Positions 24,400 to 32,491 of a stretch of 62,389 nucleotides of DNA are shown in pieces. Made by a program: the position numbers and the translations under genes. The notes below the pieces were generated by a model, which made no database searches, was not told the origin of the DNA, and saw nothing but the letters and a program-made list of their open reading frames with translations. Position 1 is the first letter of the stretch, and each line of letters starts with the position of its first letter. This DNA is from an uncultured Anaeromyxobacter sp. (GTDB taxonomy: Bacteria > Myxococcota > Myxococcia > Myxococcales > Anaeromyxobacteraceae), in assembly GCA_903855945.1 (NCBI GenBank), contig CAIOAK010000091.1, positions 1 through 62,389 of the forward strand, given 5' to 3'.

Positions 24400-27123
24400 A
24401 TGCGAACGTCGAAGCTCATGACTCTCTCCGTTCTGGTCGCGGCCGGCATCGGCCTGACGGCCTGTTCGGGATCCACCGGCCCGCAGGGTGCCAACGGTCC
24501 GACCGGCGCCACGGGCGCCACGGGCACCCCGGGCACCACGGGCCCCACCGGCGCCACCGGCGCCACCGGCCCCACCGGCCCTGCCGGACTCACCGTGCTC
24601 GATTGGGCCACGATGTCTGACGCGAGCCGCCTCGAGGCGGGCCTCGTGTTCGCGCTGGCTGGCAACCCCACGCTCGACGCCACCGGCCACGCGGTCGTGA
24701 AGTGGACGGTCACGCACCGCAGCGGTCTTCCGGTGAAGGGTCTCGGCGCCGTCGCCGCCACCGCCACCACGTCCGGCAGCAGCTTCCGCTTCGCGCAGCT
24801 GCAGCTCGTCCCGGCCGCCGCCGGCTCGAACTCCTACTGGTGGAGCCACATGGCCGCCACCACGACCTCGACGGCCAGCACCGAGACCGCCGCGGCCGGC
24901 AGCATCGTCGACGACGGCAAGGGCGGCTACACCTACACCACCGTCAAGGTGATCAGCCCCAGCACCTCGGGCAAGCCCTACGACGCGGCCGCCACCCAGC
25001 GGTTCGTCTGGATCGCGCAGTACTCGCAGCCGACGCTCGACCCGAACACCGTCCGCAACGTCTTCCCGCCCACCGACATCACCGTTGACTGGGTGCCCTC
25101 CACCGGCGCCGTCGTCACGGGCGCGAACGAGAAGGTGAACCTCGACTCCTGCCTCGACTGCCACGGCCAGTTCCAGGCCCTCACCGGCCAGAACACCACC
25201 AACGTGGAAGGCATCTTCCACGGTGGCGCCCGCTACACGGTCGCCGCCTGCCAGGCCTGCCACAACAAGCAGCAGGCCAACGGCAAGACCAACACGGCGA
25301 TCTCCAAGGCGGGCACCTGGTCCGGCACGATGAGCCTGATCAACGGCAACTCGATCATCAACATCCCCACCTTCGTCCACGGGATCCACCTGGGTGAGGC
25401 GATGTACGACACGGTCGGCAAGACGCCGCACCAGATCGCCCTCACCGGCGGCGCCTACGCCGGCATCACCACGCCGTACGAGATCACCTACCCGCAGATG
25501 GTGAACAACTGCGCCAAGTGCCACAACACCGTGGCCAAGGCCGACAACTGGAACACCGAGCCCACCCGGATGGCTTGCCAGGGCTGCCACAACAAGACGA
25601 GCTTCCTCACGACCGTCCCCACGGGCGAGGTCGCCCACTTCGGCGGCGCCTACTCCGACGACGCCACCTGCAAGCTCTGCCACACCCCGGACGTCGTGAA
25701 GGGCTACCACCTGCCCGTCATCGCTCCCGACCCGAACAACGCGTTCGTGGGTGGCTCGAACACCCGCACCAACGCCGCGTACGTCGCCGCCGCCGGCACC
25801 AAGCCTGCCGGCGCCGTTCAGGTCAGCGTCGTCATCAAGAGCGTGGACGTGACCGCTGACGCCAGCGGCATCAAGCGCCCGTCGATCACCTTCCAGTTCC
25901 AGAAGGAAGGCGTCCCGGTGGTCTTCAACACCTACAATGCAGCCACCCAGCTCCAGATGATGGCGGACTTCGTGGGCTCCACGGCGGTCTACTGGGCCTT
26001 CTCCGTCACCCAGGACGGCATCGTGAAGCCTGCCGACTGGAACGGCTCCGCCAACTGCTACATCCGTGATGCGTGGCGCGGCACGACGTCGGCCAGCTGC
26101 AAGTGGACGGTGGGCACCGGCACGAACGCCGGCTACTACACCATCACCAAGGTTGACGTGAACCTGAGCAACGCCACGCAGGTCACCGGCGGCGTCGGCT
26201 ACGTCTACTCGCTGTCGGTCGCCGGCCAGCAGCAGCCGATCACCCAGACCAACCTGGCGGCGTACCCCTACACGGCGCTCGCCACCGGCTCGCCGAACGG
26301 CACGGGTGGCCTCATCGTTCCGATCCCGAACGTCTGGAAGTCGGCCACGGGCTACACCGCCCGCCGGACGATCGTCGAGACGGCCCGCTGCAACGACTGC
26401 CACGGGTTCCTCGGCGTAGCGCCCAACTTCCACGTTGGTCAGCGCAACGACGCCCCGACCTGCACGTTCTGCCACAACACCACCGGCATCAACAGCGGCT
26501 GGTCGTACAACATCAAGGACGCCGTGCACTCCATCCACGGGGCTGGCATGCGCAACAGCAACTTCACCTGGGAGATCACCGCCGGCGCCAAGTACTGGGA
26601 AGTGACCTACCCGGGCAAGGCGTACAAGTGCGAGCAGTGCCACCTGCCCGGCATGTACGACTACTCGGCCTCCGTCTACGTCGGCAGCTCGACGACGCCG
26701 TCGGTCGTCCCGAGCATGCTCTGGAGCAGCGTGGCCAAGGGCAGCTACACGGGCATCCCGGGTAGCACGCTGTCGCCCTACATCGTGTCGGGCGCGTGGT
26801 ACGGCACCGGCTTCTCGTTCAGCGCCACCACCGGCACGTCCATCCAGGCCACCAGCGACACGCTGGTCGTCTCCCCCATCACGGCGGCCTGCTCGGCCTG
26901 CCACGACTCGAGGACGGCCATCGAGCACATGATCCGCGCCGGCGAGGGCTTCTTCTACGCGACGCGTGGGGAGAGCATCGCCAACGTCACCAAGGGTCCG
27001 GCCATCGAGCAGTGCCTCATCTGCCACGGCCCCGGCACCGACGCGAGCATCGAGAAGGTGCACGCAGCTCCGGGTCCGGTTCCGTTCCTCGGCAAGAACC
27101 CCTGGACGCGGCCGGTCCACTAG
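24400..27123 (+). CDS. OmcA/MtrC-family decaheme cytochrome lipoprotein with collagen-like stalk
   Basis: This is a 907-residue outer-surface cytochrome. The signal peptide ends GLTAC (cysteine 22) and is followed by about thirteen Gly-X-Y triplets (24-62). Ten CxxCH motifs span residues 251-876: CLDCH, CQACH, CAKCH, CQGCH, CKLCH, CNDCH, CTFCH, CEQCH, CSACH, CLICH. The two groups of five separated by a beta-rich segment match the OmcA/MtrC plan, in which such proteins reduce metals or other extracellular acceptors. ATG 24400 is chosen by the ideal AAGGAGG site seven bases upstream. No MtrA or MtrB-type porin-cytochrome partner is encoded in the window. Confidence 0.9.
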   Translation: MRTSKLMTLSVLVAAGIGLTACSGSTGPQGANGPTGATGATGTPGTTGPTGATGATGPTGPAGLTVLDWATMSDASRLEAGLVFALAGNPTLDATGHAVVKWTVTHRSGLPVKGLGAVAATATTSGSSFRFAQLQLVPAAAGSNSYWWSHMAATTTSTASTETAAAGSIVDDGKGGYTYTTVKVISPSTSGKPYDAAATQRFVWIAQYSQPTLDPNTVRNVFPPTDITVDWVPSTGAVVTGANEKVNLDSCLDCHGQFQALTGQNTTNVEGIFHGGARYTVAACQACHNKQQANGKTNTAISKAGTWSGTMSLINGNSIINIPTFVHGIHLGEAMYDTVGKTPHQIALTGGAYAGITTPYEITYPQMVNNCAKCHNTVAKADNWNTEPTRMACQGCHNKTSFLTTVPTGEVAHFGGAYSDDATCKLCHTPDVVKGYHLPVIAPDPNNAFVGGSNTRTNAAYVAAAGTKPAGAVQVSVVIKSVDVTADASGIKRPSITFQFQKEGVPVVFNTYNAATQLQMMADFVGSTAVYWAFSVTQDGIVKPADWNGSANCYIRDAWRGTTSASCKWTVGTGTNAGYYTITKVDVNLSNATQVTGGVGYVYSLSVAGQQQPITQTNLAAYPYTALATGSPNGTGGLIVPIPNVWKSATGYTARRTIVETARCNDCHGFLGVAPNFHVGQRNDAPTCTFCHNTTGINSGWSYNIKDAVHSIHGAGMRNSNFTWEITAGAKYWEVTYPGKAYKCEQCHLPGMYDYSASVYVGSSTTPSVVPSMLWSSVAKGSYTGIPGSTLSPYIVSGAWYGTGFSFSATTGTSIQATSDTLVVSPITAACSACHDSRTAIEHMIRAGEGFFYATRGESIANVTKGPAIEQCLICHGPGTDASIEKVHAAPGPVPFLGKNPWTRPVH
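24469..24585 (+). repeat. Collagen-like Gly-X-Y tract (about 13 triplets)
   Basis: This codes for uninterrupted Gly-X-Y triplets (Gly-Ala-Thr and Gly-Pro-Thr types) placed exactly as in the nonaheme protein, right after the lipidated cysteine. Confidence 0.75.
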
Positions 27124-27176
27124 CCTGACCGATCCACCGGGGGCGGTCCGCCGCTCCCGGTAGTTCGAAATCTCAA

Positions 27177-27209
27177 GGGCGGGCCCTCCGGGGCCCGCCC
27201 GTTTCTTTT
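27177..27209 (+). terminator. Rho-independent terminator after decaheme gene
   Basis: A perfect ten-base stem GGGCGGGCCC / GGGCCCGCCC with loop TCCG is followed by GTTTCTTTT. It lies between the decaheme stop and the histidine kinase start, so the two-component genes are probably transcribed separately. Confidence 0.8.
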
Positions 27210-27225
27210 GGGCTACGATGGCGCC

Positions 27226-28128
27226 GTGAAGCTCCGGCGCGTCTACCCGCTCATCATCGGTCTCGTCGTGGTCCCGGCGGCCATGATGCTGACGGTGGGC
27301 ATCCTGATGCTCGTCTTCGGGCGTCAGCCGCAGGACTACGTCTTCGGCATCCTCATCCTGGCGCTGGTCGCCACCACCATCTTCGGAACCATCGGGACCC
27401 TCGTGGTCCTCTACCGCGAGGCCTACGTCTCACGGCTCCAGACCGACTTCGTGAACAAGGTCTCCCACGACCTGCGCACGCCGCTCACGAGCATCCGGAT
27501 GTTCGTGGAGACCCTCCAGCTCGGACGCATCGCCGACCCGGTCCAGGCGAAGGAGGCGCTCGACATCATCGCGGCGGAGAGCGAGCGGCTCTCCCAGCTC
27601 ATCACGCGGCTCCTCGACTGGGCGCGCATGGAGTCGGGCAAGCGGAGCTTCGACCTGCGCCCGCAGCCCATCGGCCCCATCGTGGACGACGCGCTCCGCG
27701 CCGTGGAGCCGCAGCGGGTCCAGACCGGCGCCCAGATGCTGCGCGACGTCCCCGACGACCTGCCGCTCGTGGATGCCGACCGGGACGCGCTCTGCGACGC
27801 GCTCGTGGACCTGCTCCAGAACGCCTTCAAGTACACCGGTCCCGAGAAGCGGATCACGGTCTCGGCGCGCCGGGTCGGCAACGCCGTGGAGGTGATCGTG
27901 GAGGACAACGGCCCGGGCATCCCCGGCGCCGACCAGGTCCGGATCTTCGAGAAGTTCTACCGGGGGAAGGATCCGCTCGAGCGCACCATCGAGGGGAGCG
28001 GCCTCGGCCTCTCCATGGTGAAGCACGTGGTCGAGGCCCACGGCGGCAAGGTGGGCGTGAAGAGCGAGCTCGGCAAGGGGGCGGCCTTCTCGGTCCTCCT
28101 CCCGCCGGCCGAGGAGACGAAGCCATGA
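27226..28128 (+). CDS. Sensor histidine kinase without a recognisable sensor domain
   Basis: This is a 300-residue membrane kinase. Two transmembrane segments (about 9-31 and 38-63) are joined by only about seven residues, so no extracytoplasmic sensor is present. The H-box VSHDLRTPLTS carries H81, the N-box is LLQNAFKYT, and the G-boxes are VEDNGPGIP and GSGLGLSMV. GTG 27226 is preferred over the in-frame TTG 27208, which lies inside the upstream terminator's T-run. It overlaps the response-regulator gene by ATGA. Input may come from the membrane itself or from a partner protein. Position suggests, but does not prove, a link to the cytochrome genes. Confidence 0.85.
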   Translation: MKLRRVYPLIIGLVVVPAAMMLTVGILMLVFGRQPQDYVFGILILALVATTIFGTIGTLVVLYREAYVSRLQTDFVNKVSHDLRTPLTSIRMFVETLQLGRIADPVQAKEALDIIAAESERLSQLITRLLDWARMESGKRSFDLRPQPIGPIVDDALRAVEPQRVQTGAQMLRDVPDDLPLVDADRDALCDALVDLLQNAFKYTGPEKRITVSARRVGNAVEVIVEDNGPGIPGADQVRIFEKFYRGKDPLERTIEGSGLGLSMVKHVVEAHGGKVGVKSELGKGAAFSVLLPPAEETKP

Positions 28129-28820
28129 GCGGCGAGCGGATCCTGGTGGTCGAGGACGACCCCAACATCCTGCGGGGGCTCGATCTCAACCTCGCCATGG
28201 AAGGCTACAGGGTGCGCACCGCCGCCGACGGCGAGGAGGGGCTGCGCATCGCCCGCACCGAGCGCCCCGACCTCCTCATCGTGGACGTGATGCTGCCCCG
28301 GCTGGGCGGCCTGGAGCTGGTCCGGGAGCTCCGGAAGGAGGACCCGGACATGCCCATCCTGATCCTGTCGGCCAAGGGGCAGGAGCAGGACAAGGTGGCC
28401 GGCCTCGCGCTCGGGGCCGACGACTACGTGGTGAAGCCCTTTGGACTTCGAGAATTGCTGGCCCGCATCGGCGCAGCGCTGCGCCGCCCCCGTGCCCAGG
28501 GGGCCACCGGGCCCGTGCGCCAGCTGAAGCGCTTCGGCGCGGTGGAGATCGACCTGGGCGAGCGGAAGGTGACGGTGGACGGGAAGCCCGCCCTTCTCAC
28601 TGCGCGTGAATTCGACCTGCTGGCCTTCTTCGTGGCCCACCCGGGGCGCGTCTACTCCCGCGAGCAGCTCACCCGCGCGGTCTGGGGTTCGCTCTACATC
28701 GGCACCGAGCGCACCGTGGACAACTTCGTGGCCCGGCTGCGCGCCCACATCGGCGACGACGCCGACCGGCCGCGATGGCTCGAGACGGTGCGCGGCGTGG
28801 GCTACCGGTTCAACGGGTAG
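28125..28820 (+). CDS. OmpR/PhoB-family response regulator
   Basis: This 231-residue regulator has a receiver domain with acidic pocket E10-D11-D12, phospho-acceptor D54 (LLIVDVMLP), and conserved lysine in DYVVKPFG. A C-terminal winged-helix DNA-binding domain (about 130-228) contains LTAREFDLLAFF and the RTVDNFVARLR recognition-helix region. It is translationally coupled to the kinase (ATGA). The last 11 bases overlap the convergent glycosyltransferase gene. The DNA-binding domain gene segment contains a 10-of-12 copy of the dispersed palindrome. Confidence 0.9.
   Translation: MSGERILVVEDDPNILRGLDLNLAMEGYRVRTAADGEEGLRIARTERPDLLIVDVMLPRLGGLELVRELRKEDPDMPILILSAKGQEQDKVAGLALGADDYVVKPFGLRELLARIGAALRRPRAQGATGPVRQLKRFGAVEIDLGERKVTVDGKPALLTAREFDLLAFFVAHPGRVYSREQLTRAVWGSLYIGTERTVDNFVARLRAHIGDDADRPRWLETVRGVGYRFNG
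28596..28610. repeat. Dispersed palindrome, 10 of 12 positions
   Basis: CTCACT GCG CGTGAA lies inside the response regulator gene where it encodes LTAREF, and is followed by TTC, as at 9979-9993. Confidence 0.4.
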
Positions 28821-29883
28821 CGTTCCCCGCCAGCCGCAGGTAGAGCGCCAGGTAGGCCTCGGCGCAGGCGTCCCAGGAGAAGGTCGCGGCCTGCCGCCGG
28901 AGCGCATCGGCCCGCCCGGGCTGACGCGCCTCCGCCAGGCCCTGCTCGACCACCCGCCGCATCGAACCCGGCTCGAAATCGTGGAAATAGGAGGCCACGT
29001 CCCCGCCGATCTCCGGCAGGCAGGTGCGGTCCGAGAGGAAGGACGGTTTTCCGAAGTGCATGGCCTCGAGCGGCGGGAGCCCGAACCCCTCCGTGAAGGA
29101 CGGGAAGAGGAACCCGGCGCAGTTCGCGAAGAGCCAGGCCTTCCGGGCGTCGTCCACGTCGGTGAGGATCCGCACGTTCCCGAGCCCCCGCTCGGCCACC
29201 GCACCCCGAACCGCCTCCACGTCGCCGCTCGGTGGGCCGGCGAGCACGAACTCCTGCTCCGGCCAGAGGGCCGCGAGCCCCAGGATCGCCCCGATGTTCT
29301 TCGTCGGGATCATCCGGCTGACGTGGAAGAGGTAGCCCCCGGGCTCGATGCCCGCCACCGGCTCCCGGGGGTCGTAGACCAGGCTGCGCGCCCCGAGGTG
29401 GATGGTGTCGATGGGCCCGGCAAAACCCGCGTGGTCCCGGACGTCGCCGGCGACGAACCGGGTGTCGGTCACCACCCGGTCGGTCTCGGCGAGGACGCGA
29501 CGCATCTTCCGGGCGTTCCCCTCCTCGCGCGGGTCCTTCTGGCCGTACAGGAAGTTGAGATCGTGGACCGTGGTGAGCCGGCACCGGGCCCCCGCCGGCG
29601 GGCGGTGGGAGAGGAGCTGGTGCGTCCGGTGCCAGACGTCGTAGCGGGTCCACCGAAGGTGAATCCGCTTCTGGATCGACCGGAGCGGCAGGCAGCGCAG
29701 CCGGTCCCCGAACAGCCCGAAGCGCCTCCGGGGAAGGTGGAAATGCAGGTGGACACCTTGCCGGGCGAGCTCCGGGGCGCGGGCGGCCAGGCGGGTCCCG
29801 AGCTGGACGGCGAACTCCCCCACCCCGTCGTGCAGCGTCGTGAGCCTCCCGAAGCTGACGCCGATATTCACTGGCCGTGACAA
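28810..29883 (-). CDS. Glycosyltransferase family 4 (paralog A)
   Basis: This 357-residue GT-B fold glycosyltransferase has an N-terminal NIGVSFGRL start of the acceptor domain and a C-terminal donor-binding EX7E motif in FTEGFGLPPLEAMHFGKP. It transfers a sugar from a nucleotide donor to a glycan, probably for surface polysaccharide. TTG 29883 is preferred because it gives MSRPVNIGVSF, which aligns with MAQRIVNIGVSF of the upstream paralog; GTG 29871 is the alternative. Only two bases separate it from that paralog. It overlaps the response regulator gene tail-to-tail. Confidence 0.8.
   Translation of the reverse strand: MSRPVNIGVSFGRLTTLHDGVGEFAVQLGTRLAARAPELARQGVHLHFHLPRRRFGLFGDRLRCLPLRSIQKRIHLRWTRYDVWHRTHQLLSHRPPAGARCRLTTVHDLNFLYGQKDPREEGNARKMRRVLAETDRVVTDTRFVAGDVRDHAGFAGPIDTIHLGARSLVYDPREPVAGIEPGGYLFHVSRMIPTKNIGAILGLAALWPEQEFVLAGPPSGDVEAVRGAVAERGLGNVRILTDVDDARKAWLFANCAGFLFPSFTEGFGLPPLEAMHFGKPSFLSDRTCLPEIGGDVASYFHDFEPGSMRRVVEQGLAEARQPGRADALRRQAATFSWDACAEAYLALYLRLAGNATR
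29867..29881. repeat. Dispersed palindrome, 10 of 12; 16-base identity with 43213
   Basis: TTCACT GGC CGTGAC lies at the 5' end of glycosyltransferase paralog A. The 16 bases GATATTCACTGGCCGT beginning at 29863 are repeated exactly at 43213-43228 inside an unrelated epimerase gene. Confidence 0.45.
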
Positions 29884-29885
29884 AG

Positions 29886-30962
29886 TCAGGCGGCGACCCC
29901 CGTGAGCCGCAGGTAGAGCGCCAGGTAGGCGTCGGTGCAGGCGTCCCAGGAGAAGCGCGCCGCCTGCCGACGGATCGCGTCGGCCCGCCCGGGCTGCCGG
30001 GCCGCCGCGAGCCCCTCCTCGACCACGCGGCGCATGGACGACGGCTCGAAGTCCCGGAAGTAGGAGGCCACGTCGCCGCCGATCTCCGGGAGGCAGGTCA
30101 GGGTGGAGAGGAAGGCCGGCTTCCCGAAGTGCATGGCCTCGAGCGGCGGGAGTCCGAACCCCTCGGTGAAGGACGGGAAGAGGAACCCGGCGCAGTTCGC
30201 GAAGAGCCAGGCCTTCTCCGGCTCGCTCACGCCCCGGAGGACGCGCACGTTCGGAAGCCCGCGCTTCTCCACCTCGGCGTGCACCGCGTCCACCGAGCCG
30301 CCCGCCGGGCCGGAGAGCACGAACCTCTGCTCCGGCCAGATGGCCGCGAGCCCGAGGACCGATCCGATGTTCTTCGACGGCGCCATCCGGCTGATGTGGA
30401 AGAGGTAGCTCCCGGGCTCGATCCCCTCCACCGGCTCCCGGGGATCGTCCACCAGGCTGCGCGCGCCGAGGTGGATGGTCTCGATGGGGCCACGGTACTT
30501 GGCGCGGTCCCGGACGTCGCCGACGACGAACCGGGTGTCGGTCACCACCTGGTCGGTCCCGGCCAGCTTCAGCCTTCCCTTGAAGGAGTGGACCATCCGG
30601 CTCACCCCGCGCTTCGTGTGCTCGTAGTTGAGGTCGTGGACGGTGACGAGGCTGCACCGGGTCCCGAAGGGCGGACGGTGGGCGATGTCCTGGTTCATCC
30701 GGTGCCAGAGGTCGAAGCGGGTGCGGGAGAGGTGGACCATCCGCTCCACGTCCCGCATCTCGACGTAGCGAACCGTGTCCCCGAAGAGGCCGAAGCGCTC
30801 CTTGCGGGTGTGGAAGTGGAAGCGGATGCCGTGCCGCTCGGCGAGCTCCGGCGCGCGGGCGGCGAGGCGCTTGCCGAGCTGCAGGCTGAACTCCCCCAGG
30901 CCGTCGTGCAGGCGGCGGAGCGGCCCGAAGCTCACCCCGATGTTCACGATCCGCTGGGCCAT
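29886..30962 (-). CDS. Glycosyltransferase family 4 (paralog B)
   Basis: This is a 358-residue GT4 enzyme closely related to its neighbour across the whole length, including LTVHDLNYE, the SRMAPSKNIGS loop and the EGFGLPPLE donor-site motif. It is a tandem duplicate that lies first in the pair. The start is ATG 30962. selA ends eight bases upstream, so selA and the two glycosyltransferases run in one direction and may share a transcript. Substrates are not evident. The pair may add consecutive sugars, an inference from duplication. Confidence 0.82.
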   Translation of the reverse strand: MAQRIVNIGVSFGPLRRLHDGLGEFSLQLGKRLAARAPELAERHGIRFHFHTRKERFGLFGDTVRYVEMRDVERMVHLSRTRFDLWHRMNQDIAHRPPFGTRCSLVTVHDLNYEHTKRGVSRMVHSFKGRLKLAGTDQVVTDTRFVVGDVRDRAKYRGPIETIHLGARSLVDDPREPVEGIEPGSYLFHISRMAPSKNIGSVLGLAAIWPEQRFVLSGPAGGSVDAVHAEVEKRGLPNVRVLRGVSEPEKAWLFANCAGFLFPSFTEGFGLPPLEAMHFGKPAFLSTLTCLPEIGGDVASYFRDFEPSSMRRVVEEGLAAARQPGRADAIRRQAARFSWDACTDAYLALYLRLTGVAA

Positions 30963-30970
30963 CCGGCCTT

Positions 30971-32422
30971 CTAGGACGAACCGTGTCTCCCGGGCAAGCT
31001 CGACCGCACCGCGGCGAGCACCGCCTCGTCCTCGCCGGGCAGCACGGTGCGCGGGTCGAGGAGCACGCGTCCCCCCTCGATGCGCCCCACCACCGGCGGG
31101 TCGGAGGAGCGGAGCCGCGCCGCGATCGCATCGGCGTCGCCGGGCGGGAGCGCCAGCGCGAAGGAGGGGAGGGTGACACCGGGCAGCGTCCCGCCCCCCA
31201 CCGCCGAGCGGACCTCCACCACCTCGACCCCCGGTACGGCGAGCGCCTCCCGCCATCCCTCGGCCCGCGCCCGGACCTCCTCGGGGCTCCATGCGATGGC
31301 CCGCCACACCGGGACCTCCCGGAGCGCCTCCCCCTTCTCGTGGTGCGCGAGGGTGGCGATGAGGCCGGCGAGCGTGACCTTGTCCACGCGCAGCGCGCGG
31401 AGGAGCGGGTGGCGACGGCAGAGGTCGATGGCCTCGCGCCGCCCGGCCAGCACCCCGCACTGCGGGCCGCCGAGCAGCTTGTCGCCGGAGAAGCAGACCA
31501 CGTCGGCCCCGGCGGCGACCCGCTCCGCCACGGTGGGCTCCTCCCCCAGGCCGAAGGGGGCCGTGGGGAAGAGGGCGCCCGAGCCCACGTCGTCCACCAC
31601 CCACACCCCGGCCCGACGCCCGAGGTCGCACAGCTCCGCGAGCGTGGCGTCGTGGACGAACCCCTCCTGGCGGAAGTTGGAGCGGTGGACGGAGAGGAGG
31701 ATGCGGCTCCGGGGGGAGAGGGCCCCCTCGAAGTCGGACAGGTAGGTGCGGTTGGTCGTGCCCACCTCGACCAGGTCGGCGCCCGACCGTCGCAGCACGT
31801 CCGGAACCCGGAAACCACCACCAATTTCAACGAGTTGTCCGCGGGATACCAGCACCTCGGGCCGGCCGCTGGCGCCCGCCGTTGCGACCGCACCGGCGGC
31901 CCCCTCCCGACGCGCCGGGAGCCGCTCCGAGAGGGCGGAGAGGGCGAGCAGCACCGCCGAGGCGCAGTTGTTCACGACCACCGCCGCCTCCGCTCCGGTG
32001 AGGCGGCAGAGGGATGCCGAGGCGTGGCCGTATCGGTCGCCCCGGTCGCCGGAGGGCAGGTCGAACTCGAGGTTGGAGTAGCCGGCCGCCTCCTGCATGG
32101 CAGCCACGGCCGCCCGGGAGAGGGGAGCCCGCCCCAGGTTGGTGTGGATCACCACGCCGGTTGCGTTCACCACCCGCCGAAGCGTCCCCCGGACCCCCTG
32201 GGCCACGCGATCGAGGAATCGTGCCTCCACCTCCTCCGGGGGGGGGCACGGCGTTCCGGCGAGCACGGCCGTCCGAAGTTCGTCGAGGGAGGAGCGCACC
32301 GCCTCCATGATCGGCGCATGCCCCAGCCTGGCCGTCCAGCCGGCCCGTTCGGCAGCCGCCAGCAGGCGATCGGCGCGGGGGATCTTCCGGGCCTCCTGGG
32401 AGGCGTCTTCAGGGGTGGTCAC
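30971..32422 (-). CDS. selA: L-seryl-tRNA(Sec) selenium transferase
   Basis: This is a PLP enzyme of 483 residues that converts Ser-tRNA(Sec) to Sec-tRNA(Sec) using selenophosphate. Family segments visible are NATGVVIHTNLGRAPLS, GQLVEIGGGFRVPDV, and the PLP lysine K315 in FSGDKLLGGPQCG. GTG 32422 is taken as start (VTTPEDASQ). selB is encoded 5 kb away on the same strand, with nuoLMN on the other strand between them. No selC or selD is in the window. The codons for GQLVEIGGGF (around 31815-31840) are strikingly AT-ending compared with the rest of the gene. Confidence 0.93.
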   Translation of the reverse strand: MTTPEDASQEARKIPRADRLLAAAERAGWTARLGHAPIMEAVRSSLDELRTAVLAGTPCPPPEEVEARFLDRVAQGVRGTLRRVVNATGVVIHTNLGRAPLSRAAVAAMQEAAGYSNLEFDLPSGDRGDRYGHASASLCRLTGAEAAVVVNNCASAVLLALSALSERLPARREGAAGAVATAGASGRPEVLVSRGQLVEIGGGFRVPDVLRRSGADLVEVGTTNRTYLSDFEGALSPRSRILLSVHRSNFRQEGFVHDATLAELCDLGRRAGVWVVDDVGSGALFPTAPFGLGEEPTVAERVAAGADVVCFSGDKLLGGPQCGVLAGRREAIDLCRRHPLLRALRVDKVTLAGLIATLAHHEKGEALREVPVWRAIAWSPEEVRARAEGWREALAVPGVEVVEVRSAVGGGTLPGVTLPSFALALPPGDADAIAARLRSSDPPVVGRIEGGRVLLDPRTVLPGEDEAVLAAVRSSLPGRHGSS

Positions 32423-32491
32423 GGGGGGATGATAGCCACTCACAAGGTGATTGCCTCCCTTGTTCGAAGAAGGTAATCCTTTCGCCTCCCT

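Noticed and set aside
27208-27225. TTG start for the histidine kinase
   Set aside because: It lies in the T-run of the decaheme terminator; GTG 27226 leads straight into the first membrane helix.
32423-32491. selC (tRNA-Sec) between selA and nuoL
   Set aside because: The gap is only 69 bases, too short for a tRNA-Sec, and no T-loop or acceptor stem is present. No tRNA was recognised elsewhere in the window.
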